Assembly (NCBI RefSeq): GCF_002368395.1
Contig: NZ_AP018254.1
Coordinates: 310,001-374,000 of the forward strand
Source of the DNA: Calothrix sp. NIES-3974
GTDB lineage: Bacteria > Cyanobacteriota > Cyanobacteriia > Cyanobacteriales > Nostocaceae
Direction of reading: 5' to 3'
Length of the DNA stretch: 64,000 bases
Shown piece after piece: positions 1 to 8,521 of this stretch (positions are counted from its first letter, which is position 1; every line of letters begins with the position of its first letter). The translations under genes were made by a program, and so were the position numbers. Under the pieces are notes generated by a model that saw nothing but the letters and a program-made list of their open reading frames with translations, did no database searches and was not told the DNA's origin.

Positions 1-1
1 T

Positions 2-490
2 TTTTCTCACTGGGAAGCTCGTCAAATTATTCAGTCTTACTTTCATTACGAATCACTTCCAGAAAGGAATAATTCAATTGTTACTCGAAGCTTTCCTTCT
101 TTGGAGGACGAAATTAGCTGGTTAGAAATTAGTCGTTACATGCGAAATCAATTACTCAAAGATAGTGATGTGATGAGTATGGGTTGGGGTTTAGAATTGA
201 GGGTGCCATTTGTGGATAAACAACTATTAGAATCGATTGCTTCTATTCCCAGTAATTTACGCTTACAACTTGGTAAAAAAATTTTGGTACAAGCTGTTCC
301 GGAAATACCCGATTGGATTTTTAATCGTCCGAAGCGAGGATTTATGTTTCCTTACGAAGCATGGATGCAAACAGAATGGCAGGATATATTTTCTGATATC
401 CAATATCCTCCTCACGTTTCTCTCAAACCTTGGTATCGTCGTTGGAGTTTGGCAATTATTAATTACTGGTGGAGGGAAATTTCGTTATGA
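2..490 (+). CDS. Asparagine synthase family protein, C-terminal part (5' end outside window)
   Basis: The frame is open from base 2 to a TGA at 488-490, so about 162 residues of the C-terminal end of a longer protein are visible and the start lies outside the window. The residues GLELRVPFVD match the conserved loop of the synthetase half of class B asparagine synthases (usual form LExRVPFLD), and FNRPKRGF matches the RPKxGF element near the end of that domain. The glutaminase domain would lie upstream. The family makes asparagine from aspartate, glutamine and ATP. Copies embedded among glycosyltransferases are common in exopolysaccharide clusters, where their true substrate is not established. 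Its stop overlaps the next start (ATGA, 487-490), so the two are probably translationally coupled. The family call is firm; the substrate is unknown. Confidence 0.85.
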   Translation, partial: FSHWEARQIIQSYFHYESLPERNNSIVTRSFPSLEDEISWLEISRYMRNQLLKDSDVMSMGWGLELRVPFVDKQLLESIASIPSNLRLQLGKKILVQAVPEIPDWIFNRPKRGFMFPYEAWMQTEWQDIFSDIQYPPHVSLKPWYRRWSLAIINYWWREISL

Positions 491-1701
491 GAGTTTTGCA
501 TGTAATTCCTTCCGTTGCACCTGTGAGGGGGGGACCTTCGGAAGCTATTTTGGCCATGGTGAATGCGCTACGTTCTGCTGAAATCAATGCAGAGATTGCT
601 ACTACTAATGATAATGGTGTTGATTTATTAGATGTACCGACAGGAAAATGTGTTAATTATCCTTTGGGTACAATTGAAGGGGATAAATCGGTTCCAATTT
701 GGTTTTTTCCCCGTTTTTCCCCAAATTATCATCCCGTTAAGGAGTTCGCATTTTCGCGAGAAATGACACAATGGTTATGGCAAAATATCCGAAAATATGA
801 TTTGTTACACGTTCATGCCATTTTTTCCTACGCTTCCACTGCAACAATGGTGATCGCGCGTCTTCAAGGAGTTCCCTATATAGTTCGTCCTTTGGGTCAA
901 CTTTGTCAATGGTCACTTCAACAAAGCGCTCAGAAAAAACAGATTTATTTAAAGTTGATTGAAAAAGCCAATTTAAATCGAAGTCGGGGACTTCATCTAA
1001 CTTCTGTTCAGGAGCAACAGGAAATTCATCCTTTGGGAATTTCTGCACCTAGCTTTATTTTACCGCATGGACTAAATCTTCCCAGTCTAATTCCCGATGC
1101 GAGAAATAAACTCAGACGGTTTTTTAATTTACCTCTTGATGAACCAATAATTTTATTTTTATCCCGTTTACATCCGAAAAAAGGGTTAGAATACTTAATT
1201 CCGTCTTTAGGAAATTTAGCTCACGAGCGTTTTACTTTGATTATTGGTGGTGATGGTTCCCAAGAATATAAATCGGAAATAGAGTCTCTGTTAGTTTCTT
1301 CCGGGATTCGTCAGCGTACTTATCTTCCTGGTTTTGTTACCGGGGAGATGAAAAATTTATTACTTCAAGGTTCAGATTTATTTGCATTGACATCTCATTC
1401 AGAAAATTTTGGAGTTGCAGTTATCGAGGCAATGGCATCTGGTTTACCAGTATTAGTGACTCCTGGTGTTGCTTTAGCTTCAGTTGTATCGGAACATGAA
1501 GCTGGTTATGTATCTGAACTAAATGTGAAGGCGATTACTAGTTGTATCGAGGGATATTTTCGCTATCCTCAAATGGCAAAAGAGATGGGAAATAGAGGTC
1601 AAAAATTAGTTTCACAAAGTTATACTTGGGATAGTGTAGCTAATCATCTAAATCATATATATCAGGAGATTATTTCTCAAAAATCAAAACTATTGATTTA
1701 A
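487..1701 (+). CDS. Glycosyltransferase family 4 (GT-B fold)
   Basis: A 404-residue GT-B glycosyltransferase that would transfer a sugar from a nucleotide donor to a growing polysaccharide or lipid-linked oligosaccharide at the cytoplasmic face. The N-terminus MRVLHVIPSVAPVRGG is the usual acceptor-side Rossmann start with its glycine loop. The E-x7-E signature of retaining GT4 enzymes is ENFGVAVIEAMASG at about residues 305-318. The start is the ATG at 487, not the upstream in-frame TTG at 469. It is preceded by GGAGGG about ten bases upstream and overlaps the previous stop as ATGA. Sugar specificity cannot be read from the sequence. The neighbours point to an extracellular or envelope polysaccharide. 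Confidence 0.88.
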   Translation: MRVLHVIPSVAPVRGGPSEAILAMVNALRSAEINAEIATTNDNGVDLLDVPTGKCVNYPLGTIEGDKSVPIWFFPRFSPNYHPVKEFAFSREMTQWLWQNIRKYDLLHVHAIFSYASTATMVIARLQGVPYIVRPLGQLCQWSLQQSAQKKQIYLKLIEKANLNRSRGLHLTSVQEQQEIHPLGISAPSFILPHGLNLPSLIPDARNKLRRFFNLPLDEPIILFLSRLHPKKGLEYLIPSLGNLAHERFTLIIGGDGSQEYKSEIESLLVSSGIRQRTYLPGFVTGEMKNLLLQGSDLFALTSHSENFGVAVIEAMASGLPVLVTPGVALASVVSEHEAGYVSELNVKAITSCIEGYFRYPQMAKEMGNRGQKLVSQSYTWDSVANHLNHIYQEIISQKSKLLI

Positions 1702-1959
1702 TCACAAAACTATTTTGAAGATATTTTGTAGTAATTAAAATAGGTTATTCAATAATCATTTTCCGATGAATAAATAATTATCGATTGATTCCGTGACTGA
1801 AAATATGCTCGACATAAATTACAAACTTTTCATCTATACAAGTAGAACTTAAAATTAACTTAAATTGCTTATAATTGGTAATTTGTAGTTGATATATCAA
1901 TACAGTTAGTTATGAATAATTGTAAGTTTGATTCTCCATCAAGTAAGCGCAACCTTTTA

Positions 1960-2084
1960 GTATACCGATCTCTTCGGGTTTTCCTTCCTCAACCCGACCT
2001 GCGCAATTCTAAATTTATTGAGTATTACTTTTAATCTCGAACTCTATCTCAGTGAGCCTTATCCCGCAAGGGGAATGGGTATAC
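1960..2084. repeat. 125-bp intergenic element with GTATACC/GGTATAC ends
   Basis: Within the 514-base gap between two glycosyltransferase genes lies a segment bounded by GTATACC (1960-1966) and its exact reverse complement GGTATAC (2078-2084). Near the left end is an internal hairpin: TCGGGTT and AACCCGA pair around a TTCCTTCC-type loop (about 1974-1997). The flanks are AT-rich and the element is visibly less so. No reading frame of note crosses it. It could be a small non-autonomous mobile element or a structured RNA; only one copy was noticed in the window. The rest of the gap shows nothing recognisable. Confidence 0.35.
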
Positions 2085-2215
2085 ACACTCGTCAAATTAT
2101 TCTAAAAAATATTCTCTGTAAAAAAATTACTGTCGATTTACAGCAGATTTCTACAAATATTTTTTAGGACATTTCGCAGGACAATTCTATGTACCAATAA
2201 AAATGATAATTAATT

Positions 2216-2986
2216 ATGATGTTAGAAAAAATTACACCATTAATTTTGACATATAATGAGGCTCCCAACATCAATAGAACGCTTCAGTGTTTAACTTGGG
2301 CGCAGCAAATTGTTGTGATTGATAGCTTCAGTACAGATGAAACTATAGATATTCTATCCTCTTATCCACAAGTTCAAGTATTTCAACGAAAATTTGACAC
2401 CCACGCAAATCAATGGAATTATGGCTTAGAAAAAGTAAAAACTGAGTGGATAATGTCTCTTGATGCGGATTATATTGTTACAAAAGAATTCGTTACAGAA
2501 ATAATTTCTGTGTTGTCGAATAAAGAAATAAACGGCTATTTTGCTAGTTTTAAATATTGTATATTTGGTAAGCCTTTACATGGTTCAATACTACCACCTC
2601 GTCTGGTTTTATTTCGTAAAGAAAAAGCTATTTATATTGATGATGGGCATACTCAACTTTTAGAACTTACTGGCAAGTCTAGTAATTTAAGAACTTGCAT
2701 TCACCACGATGACCGCAAATCCTTAAGTCGTTGGCTTTCATCCCAAGACCGCTATATGATTATTGAAGTTAAAAAACTTTTAGAAACACCAAACAGTCAA
2801 CTTAGCTTGGGGGATAGGATTCGCAAACAAAAAATCTTAGCTCCTGCAATTATCCTATTTTATTGCCTGATCATCAAAGGTGGAATTCTTGACGGTTGGC
2901 ATGGATGGTATTATGCATTTCAGCGAGTGTTAGCGGAAATTTTGTTAGGAATTCGTCTAATGGAAGCAGAGAAGTTAAAGGGTTAA
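2216..2986 (+). CDS. Glycosyltransferase family 2 (GT-A fold)
   Basis: A 256-residue GT-A glycosyltransferase. The opening ITPLILTYNEAPNINRTL (residues 5-22) is the nucleotide-binding start of GT2 enzymes of the WaaE/KdtX type, and LDADY at about residue 81 is the metal-binding DxD-type motif. A basic amphipathic C-terminus (GWHGWYYAFQRVL) could lie on the membrane. Two adjacent ATGs occur at 2216 and 2219; the first is used here and no strong Shine-Dalgarno is seen. Its DNA is AT-rich like the rest of the cluster, and it has its own 5' gap, so it may be a separate transcript. WaaE-like enzymes add glucose to lipid A core, but cyanobacterial members are not assigned, so no specific substrate is given. 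Confidence 0.85.
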   Translation: MMLEKITPLILTYNEAPNINRTLQCLTWAQQIVVIDSFSTDETIDILSSYPQVQVFQRKFDTHANQWNYGLEKVKTEWIMSLDADYIVTKEFVTEIISVLSNKEINGYFASFKYCIFGKPLHGSILPPRLVLFRKEKAIYIDDGHTQLLELTGKSSNLRTCIHHDDRKSLSRWLSSQDRYMIIEVKKLLETPNSQLSLGDRIRKQKILAPAIILFYCLIIKGGILDGWHGWYYAFQRVLAEILLGIRLMEAEKLKG

Positions 2987-3158
2987 TTGCGATTTTGAGT
3001 TTAGGGTAGTCAGTTGAGGAAGTAGGAGAAAAATCCATCACTTACCACTTTGTGAGAAACCGACAATATACCCCTTCTTCAGCGATCGCATAACCCTAAA
3101 TTGATTAGTTATTTTCTCTAAGCTATAAAAGTACTGTTAGCAACAGACGAAAGTAACT

Positions 3159-3758
3159 ATGAAGCTCTACCGTCATCCTTTTATTTCTAAATATCTACTT
3201 TTCGGTATCATCGGTTTACTCATCCTCTCCGTCGCAATTATCCCCGTACGCATCGCGATCGCATCCTACCAGTATCCCCAACCCCAAGCAATTCTCACCC
3301 TTGGAGGTGGGATTGAACGGGAACAATACACCGCACGGTTTGCGCAATTCTACCCAGATTTGGATATTTGGGTATCAAGTGGGGTTCCTCCTCAACAAGC
3401 ACAGGAAGTGTTTGCCAATGCTGGGATTGCCAAAGAAAGGGTGCATCTCGATTATCGTGCCATTGATACTGTAACCAATTTTACATCACTTGCAGAAGAT
3501 TTCCATCGACTTGGTTTTCGTCATCTTTATTTAATTACCTCCGATTTTCATATGCGTCGAGCGAGAGCGATCGCCACATTGGTTTTAGGTAGTCAAGGTA
3601 TTATTTTTACCCCTATCGCCATTCCCACCCAACAACCGCGCGAATCCCTGTTACGGGTAATTCGGGATAGTGGGCGATCGCTATTGTGGATTGTCACGGG
3701 ACGCACGGGTGCAAGTCTCCATCCCCATAATTCTCCTCAATTTTATGCGTTTAGATAA
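3159..3758 (+). CDS. DUF218 / YdcF-ElyC-SanA family membrane protein
   Basis: A 199-residue protein with one N-terminal membrane segment (about residues 11-33) followed by a DUF218 domain outside the cytoplasm. Visible family landmarks are the ILTLGGG strand-loop after the membrane segment, the SSGVPP loop, the FTSLAED region and TSDFHMRRA near residue 130, which carries the conserved His and Arg. E. coli relatives (SanA, ElyC) affect envelope permeability and peptidoglycan synthesis; their reaction is not known. The last 14 bases overlap the start of the acetyltransferase gene in another frame, so the two form a transcription unit, and the context suggests a surface-polysaccharide role. Confidence 0.85.
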   Translation: MKLYRHPFISKYLLFGIIGLLILSVAIIPVRIAIASYQYPQPQAILTLGGGIEREQYTARFAQFYPDLDIWVSSGVPPQQAQEVFANAGIAKERVHLDYRAIDTVTNFTSLAEDFHRLGFRHLYLITSDFHMRRARAIATLVLGSQGIIFTPIAIPTQQPRESLLRVIRDSGRSLLWIVTGRTGASLHPHNSPQFYAFR

Positions 3759-4314
3759 TTACTCAACAGGTACGTATAAACCCGGTGCAAATATTATTAA
3801 ACAAATGCTCTGGTTTTTTCTCGGTTCACCGTTATTAGCAACACGGTGGATACCCATGTCGGGATTTAAGGTCATGGTACTGCGAATATTTGGAGCCAAA
3901 ATTGGTCGAGGAGTGCGAATTAAACCGGGATTACGGGTAAAATTTCCGTGGCGATTAACGGTGGGTGATTATGCTTGGTTAGGGGAAGATGCATGGATTG
4001 ATAATTTAGCAGAAGTGACTATTGGCGCTCACGCTTGCATTTCCCAAGGTGTTTATTTATGCACCGGAAACCATGATTGGAATCATCCTGACTTTAAATT
4101 AATTGTCGCTCCCATCCATATTCAAGAAAGTTGCTGGATTGCGGCAAAATCCGTAATCGGTCCAGGTGTGACCGTAGGAAGGGGTGCGGTTTTGGTGTTG
4201 GGGGGAGTTGCAGGAAAATCCCTCGAACCGATGACTGTATATGGGGGTAATCCTGCTCAACCAATTAAACAGCGTAAATTGGCTATGGAAGAAATTCACG
4301 TTTCTCATCGGTAA
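3745..4314 (+). CDS. WcaF-type left-handed beta-helix acetyltransferase
   Basis: The ATG at 3745, inside the end of the DUF218 gene, gives a 189-residue protein; a longer in-frame extension to 3670 lies wholly inside the upstream gene and is rejected. Hexapeptide-type turns run through IGRGVRIKPGLRV, VGDYAWLGEDAWI and VGRGAVLVLGGVAGKS, and the CoA/acceptor region is marked by the TGNHDW loop (catalytic His). It ends with the YGGNPAQPIK element typical of WcaF, NodL and maltose acetyltransferases. It would O-acetylate a sugar of the exported polysaccharide using acetyl-CoA. The exact sugar cannot be inferred. Confidence 0.87.
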   Translation: MRLDNYSTGTYKPGANIIKQMLWFFLGSPLLATRWIPMSGFKVMVLRIFGAKIGRGVRIKPGLRVKFPWRLTVGDYAWLGEDAWIDNLAEVTIGAHACISQGVYLCTGNHDWNHPDFKLIVAPIHIQESCWIAAKSVIGPGVTVGRGAVLVLGGVAGKSLEPMTVYGGNPAQPIKQRKLAMEEIHVSHR

Positions 4315-4610
4315 TGCTATTTTAGATTTGAGATTTTGGATTGAGAATCCCTTTTTACAGCAATCCGATTGAAGTCGTGAAAAATAGCGCGTCGTTTACT
4401 GATGACTGGTGACTGTTAACCGTCAACCGTTAACAACCCTACATGTAAGGTTTTACAAATCCCGCTCTGACTGCGGTATATCTATTGGTGACAAGCTAAG
4501 GCATAAAATATTCCTGATTTTTAAACATAATTTATAATAAACCGAATGGTTATATTAGAACTTTATCTTTGGCATTGCTGAAGACAAACATGAATTGGAA
4601 ATTTTACGTT

Positions 4611-4676
4611 GTGTAGACGTGGCTACGTCTCTACGATAACAACTTTGTGTAGACGTAGCAATGCTACGTCTCTACG
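4611..4676. repeat. Two tandem AGACGTAG-type palindromes (REP-like)
   Basis: Two adjacent units share TGTAGACGT and CTACGTCTCTACGATAAC. The second contains a 10-bp perfect stem AGACGTAGCA / TGCTACGTCT with a single A at its centre (4651-4671). They sit in the 479-base gap between the acetyltransferase and the GHMP kinase; the rest of that gap is AT-rich with no recognised gene. They belong to the same GTAGAGACG palindrome family seen elsewhere in the window, for example at 19234, 23772, 54855 and 57557. Confidence 0.7.
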
Positions 4677-4793
4677 ATAACTTTGATTTTAATACTAAAT
4701 CTGAATAAATATAATTCATACCCAAATTCAGCAACGCCTTATCTTTGTTATCCGTGGCATTTATTTTTCCAATTGGTGTAATTTTCAATAGCA

Positions 4794-5843
4794 ATGAAAC
4801 TTTTCGTACCTGGTAGGTTGTGTTTATTTGGTGAACATAGTGATTGGAGTGGAGGATATCGTCGAATTAATCCTGACTTGGGTGTGGGATACACCCTATT
4901 GGTGGGAACAAATCAGGGTTTATATGCAGATGTTACACCCCATGCTGATAGTTTAGTCATGGAGGTGAGTTTGGATGATGGGACACAGAAGTCCTTTGAG
5001 GTGAAAATGCACCCGGAACTTTTACTGGAAGCAGCACAAGCAGGTGATTTTTTTAGCTATGCTGCGGGGGTTGCGTACCGAATTCACCGAGATTTTCCTG
5101 TGGGAGGATTAAAAATCAACAATTACCATACTGATTTACCAATTAAAAAGGGTTTATCGTCGAGTGCGGCAATTTGCGTATTAGTGGCTAGGGCTTGGAA
5201 TTTGGCGTATAATTTGCAACTTGGGATTCGGGAAGAAATGGAATATGCCTATTTAGGGGAAATTACAACCGGATCTCAATGTGGGAGGATGGATCAGGGT
5301 TGTGCCTATGGGAATGTACCCATAGCGATGTTGTTTGATGGCGATCGCGTGACGATTGAGGAGCTACAGGTTGGAAAAAATCTCTATTTTGTGGTGGTGG
5401 ATTTAGCTGCAAGTAAGGACACCCAGAAAATTCTCGCGGATTTGAATGCTTGTTATCCGGTTGCGCAAAATCAAATTCATCGGGATGTGCAAAATTATTT
5501 AGGCAATATTAGTTATCAAATTACCAAAAATGCGATCGCTGCTCTGCAAGCTGGAGATGGTCAAACTTTGGGGGAGTTGATGCGCTATGCACAAACAGAA
5601 TTCGATCGATACATGGTTCCCGCATCTCCCCAGCAGTTAACAGCCCCCATATTACACCAATTGCTCGACTACAAACCCATCCAAACCTATATTTGGGGTG
5701 GAAAAGGAGTGGGTTCCCAGGGGGATGGGACAGTCCAATTTATTGTGAAATCGGATGTGGAACAACTACAGGTAATGGATATAATTAAACGGGATTTTCC
5801 CCATATGCATCCATTTAAACTTACCATTTATGCCCGTGACTGA
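4794..5843 (+). CDS. GHMP-family sugar kinase
   Basis: A 349-residue kinase of the galactokinase/homoserine/mevalonate/phosphomevalonate superfamily. Motif 1 is VPGRLCLFGEHSDW at residues 5-18, the form seen in sugar kinases (galactokinase has GRVNLIGEHTDY). The ATP phosphate loop is KKGLSSSAAI at about residues 117-126, and the C-terminal glycine motif is WGGKGVGSQGDG at about 300. It should phosphorylate a sugar at C1 or another hydroxyl. It overlaps the downstream nucleotidyltransferase by 14 bases, so kinase and activation step are coupled: sugar to sugar-1-phosphate to NDP-sugar. The sugar is unknown. The N-terminus differs enough from galactokinase that I would not use galK. Confidence 0.85.
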   Translation: MKLFVPGRLCLFGEHSDWSGGYRRINPDLGVGYTLLVGTNQGLYADVTPHADSLVMEVSLDDGTQKSFEVKMHPELLLEAAQAGDFFSYAAGVAYRIHRDFPVGGLKINNYHTDLPIKKGLSSSAAICVLVARAWNLAYNLQLGIREEMEYAYLGEITTGSQCGRMDQGCAYGNVPIAMLFDGDRVTIEELQVGKNLYFVVVDLAASKDTQKILADLNACYPVAQNQIHRDVQNYLGNISYQITKNAIAALQAGDGQTLGELMRYAQTEFDRYMVPASPQQLTAPILHQLLDYKPIQTYIWGGKGVGSQGDGTVQFIVKSDVEQLQVMDIIKRDFPHMHPFKLTIYARD

Positions 5844-6723
5844 ACCTGTAACAAAAATCAAAAAAGCTGTCATCCCTGCTGCGGGGTTCGGAACCAGGTT
5901 ATTTCCCGCAACTAAAGTTGTGAAAAAAGAACTTTTTCCCATTATTGACCGGGATGGAAGAGCTAAACCAGCGATTTTATTAATCATCGAAGAAGCGATA
6001 AGTGCGGGAATTGAAGAAGTCGCCATTATTGTCCAACCCCAAGATAAAAAAACCTTTAAAACCCTATTTAATCGTCCCCCCAGTGCAGAGTTATTTGAAA
6101 AACTGACCCCGGAGAATCAAAAGTTTAGTAAATACCTGGTGGATTTAGGCGATCGCATTACATTTTTAACCCAAGAACAACAGGAAGGTTACGGTCACGC
6201 TGTCTACTGTGCGCGGGAATGGGTGGATAATCAGCCATTTTTATTGTTGTTGGGAGACCACATTTATCGCTCTCACCAAGATAAATCCTGCGCTCAACAA
6301 CTTATGGAAGTGTATCATCGCCATCAAAATAATGTCATCGGTTTAGCAACAGTTAAGGGTGATTTATTACATAAAGTTGGCTGTGTCACCGGAAATTGGC
6401 AGGAGGAAAATACAACTTTAAATATTAGCGAAATTGCCGAAAAACCTAGTCTGGAATATGCGCGAGAAAAGCTGCAAGTTAGCGGAATTGGGGAAGATAA
6501 TTTTTTAAGTATATTTGGTTTATATATCCTTTCTCCCACCATATTTGATTTATTAGCAGCCGATATTGCAAATAATGTCCGCATGAAAGGAGAATTTCAA
6601 CTAACTACTTGTTTAGAAAAATTACGTGCAGCTGAAGGTATGACCGGGTATCTGGTCGATGGTAAATTATTTGACATTGGTATGCCAAACTTGTATTTAG
6701 AAACTTTAACCAGTTTTATTTAG
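5830..6723 (+). CDS. GalU-like UTP--sugar-1-phosphate nucleotidyltransferase
   Basis: A 297-residue nucleotidyltransferase. VIPAAGFGTRLFPATK near residue 14 is the G-x-G-T-R-x-(L/F)-P nucleotide-binding signature, with the extra PATK seen in UTP-glucose-1-phosphate uridylyltransferases, followed by KKELFPI. LLGDHIY (about residue 138) is the metal-binding aspartate region, and EIAEKP (about 203) is the sugar-phosphate contact. The ATG at 5830 lies 14 bases inside the GHMP kinase gene. The product would make UDP-glucose or another UDP-sugar from the sugar-1-phosphate its partner produces. GalU homologs in cyanobacteria supply UDP-glucose for glycolipids and polysaccharide. This paired copy may use a different sugar, which is inference. 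Confidence 0.85.
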   Translation: MPVTEPVTKIKKAVIPAAGFGTRLFPATKVVKKELFPIIDRDGRAKPAILLIIEEAISAGIEEVAIIVQPQDKKTFKTLFNRPPSAELFEKLTPENQKFSKYLVDLGDRITFLTQEQQEGYGHAVYCAREWVDNQPFLLLLGDHIYRSHQDKSCAQQLMEVYHRHQNNVIGLATVKGDLLHKVGCVTGNWQEENTTLNISEIAEKPSLEYAREKLQVSGIGEDNFLSIFGLYILSPTIFDLLAADIANNVRMKGEFQLTTCLEKLRAAEGMTGYLVDGKLFDIGMPNLYLETLTSFI

Positions 6724-6853
6724 AACTTACGCACTCGTGACGATAAATTAGGACAATACGGTTTAGATTAGGGAATATGTTTCCAAAAGTTGTGCTGACA
6801 GCCTGATTATTGCCTATTTTATCTTTCAACGGTATTGTACTTAGCCAGAAACA

Positions 6854-8023
6854 ATGAAAAATCATACTTTCCATCTATGGTTTCCGAACATATTTGGATT
6901 TAAAGGCGGTATCCAAGTCTATTCCGCTTTTTTTTTACAAGCAATACAAAATATTGATCCCCAAAGCCAGTATGATATTTTTCTGAAACATGATGTCAAT
7001 ACTTCATCTGAGATTCCCTATTTACCCCACACTCGCTTTCACTTTTCTGGTGCTATTTCATCAAAATTGCGTACCTCTAGTTTTGCTTATAAAATAATTA
7101 GTCAAGGGTTTTTACAACAGCCGGATTTAATCATTTCTACCCACTTAAACTTTGCCCTTGCTGCTTACTGGTTAAAACGATTCAGAAACATTCCCTACTG
7201 GATTGTTGCTCATGGAATCGAAGCTTGGGATATCAAAAATACTGGCTTAAAAAATGCTTTATACCATGCGGATTTAATTTTAGCTGTTAGTAGCTACACC
7301 AGAAAACGCCTGATTTTAGAACAACAGCTTGACCCAAATAAAGTTGTTATTATCCCGAATACATTTGATATTCATCGCTTTATACCCCAGGAAAAACCGG
7401 AATATTTACTGGAAAAATATAAACTCACCAAGGAACAGCCTGTTATCCTAACAGTTTCCAGACTTGTAGAGGTAAAACGTTTCAAAGGATATGACCAAAT
7501 TCTCAAAGCAATTCCTCTAATCCGTCAAGTTATTCCCGATATTCATTATCTAATTGTTGGCAAAGGTAATGATAGCAAAAGAATTGAGGAGTCAATTTTA
7601 AAAATGCAACTGCAAGATTACGTCACTTTAGTCGGATTCGTAGCGGATGAACAGCTTTGTGATTATTATAACCTCTGCGACTTGTTTGCTATGCCCGGTA
7701 AACGAGAAGGTTTTGGCATTGTTTATTTAGAAGCATTAGCTTGTGGTAAACCTGTATTGGCTGGGAATCAAGATGGGTCAGTAGATGCGCTTTGTCATGG
7801 TGAACTTGGTGCATTAATTAATCCTGATGATATCGATGAGATAGCTCAAACTATTATTCAAATTTTAAAAAGAAATTACCCTAATCCCCTTATGTATGAA
7901 CCAGAGATGCTGCGACAAAAAGTAATTGATTCCTTTGGATTTACATCTTTTCAAAAAACTCTAGCTAATTACTTGGAATCTCATTTCCGTAGTCATCTAA
8001 AATTGGACACAAAATCATCATAA
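6854..8023 (+). CDS. Glycosyltransferase family 4
   Basis: A 389-residue GT-B glycosyltransferase and the last gene of the left-hand polysaccharide cluster. The N-terminal half has the glycine loop FGFKGGIQVYSAFF (residues 16-29), and KREGFGIVYLEALACGKP at about residue 284 carries the E-x7-E donor-binding signature. The ATG at 6854 follows an AT-rich 130-base gap with no strong Shine-Dalgarno. The two GT4 proteins of this window are only distantly similar, so they probably add different sugars. Acceptor and donor are not predictable from sequence. Confidence 0.87.
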   Translation: MKNHTFHLWFPNIFGFKGGIQVYSAFFLQAIQNIDPQSQYDIFLKHDVNTSSEIPYLPHTRFHFSGAISSKLRTSSFAYKIISQGFLQQPDLIISTHLNFALAAYWLKRFRNIPYWIVAHGIEAWDIKNTGLKNALYHADLILAVSSYTRKRLILEQQLDPNKVVIIPNTFDIHRFIPQEKPEYLLEKYKLTKEQPVILTVSRLVEVKRFKGYDQILKAIPLIRQVIPDIHYLIVGKGNDSKRIEESILKMQLQDYVTLVGFVADEQLCDYYNLCDLFAMPGKREGFGIVYLEALACGKPVLAGNQDGSVDALCHGELGALINPDDIDEIAQTIIQILKRNYPNPLMYEPEMLRQKVIDSFGFTSFQKTLANYLESHFRSHLKLDTKSS

Positions 8024-8162
8024 TAAATAGCTAAACAACAATCGCGTCTCATTAGAATCAGGACTTATATCGATTCTCTTGTACTTTGCAATAAATGAAA
8101 CTAGAATAATCAACGGTTACAGCTCCTGATATGTAGCAAGCATTGGCGTAAACGATATTAAA

Positions 8163-8249
8163 GGTTGTTTGTCAAGTATTAATTATCACTATTGTGACTA
8201 TCGTCATGACTCTGGACATGGAGTCATAAAGCAGATTTTTCCTTCGAGA
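8163..8249. repeat. 87-bp interspersed repeat, copy 1
   Basis: This segment aligns without gaps to 14921-15007 with about five mismatches in 87 bases, and the similarity ends sharply on both sides. This copy contains a 7-bp stem, ATGACTC / GAGTCAT (about 8206-8227). Both copies are intergenic. The remainder of 8024-8362 shows no recognisable gene. Confidence 0.8.
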
Positions 8250-8362
8250 ATGGTAGTTCATGCCATTTCATTGAGTACATCGATTTGCAATATCTGACGA
8301 TAACCCTAACCTTACTACTAAATGCTTTTTTTAGTACGTTCGATAAATTCTGGATATTTTTC

Positions 8363-8521
8363 TCAATCTTCTGGTAATTCTAATGCAGGCATTTCGATCC
8401 AGGTTGCTTCTGTATGTAAACGATCAACATATGTTTGAAAAGCTTCTTTGTCTTCTCGGTGAGTGAGAACATAAGTATGTAGTTCTTTGCGGCTCATTGC
8501 TTTTAGATCAGGTTTGCTCAT
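8363..8521 (-). CDS. 52-residue cyanobacterial small protein (DUF6887-like)
   Basis: Reading leftwards from ATG at 8521 to TGA at 8363 gives a 52-residue acidic protein starting MSKPDLKAMSRKELHTYVLT and ending in WIEMPALELPED. From memory it resembles the small cyanobacterial family filed as DUF6887: an N-terminal KPDLKAMSxxEL segment, a HREDxEAF helix and a conserved Trp near the end. It is too short for a 60-residue ORF cutoff but is supported by its partner. The upstream gene's TGA overlaps this ATG (ATGA), and GGAGG lies seven to eleven bases upstream (AGGTATGTAGC follows it). No function is known. The strict coupling to a 61-residue partner resembles two-gene addiction modules, but nothing in the residues shows toxin chemistry. 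Confidence 0.7.
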   Translation of the reverse strand: MSKPDLKAMSRKELHTYVLTHREDKEAFQTYVDRLHTEATWIEMPALELPED

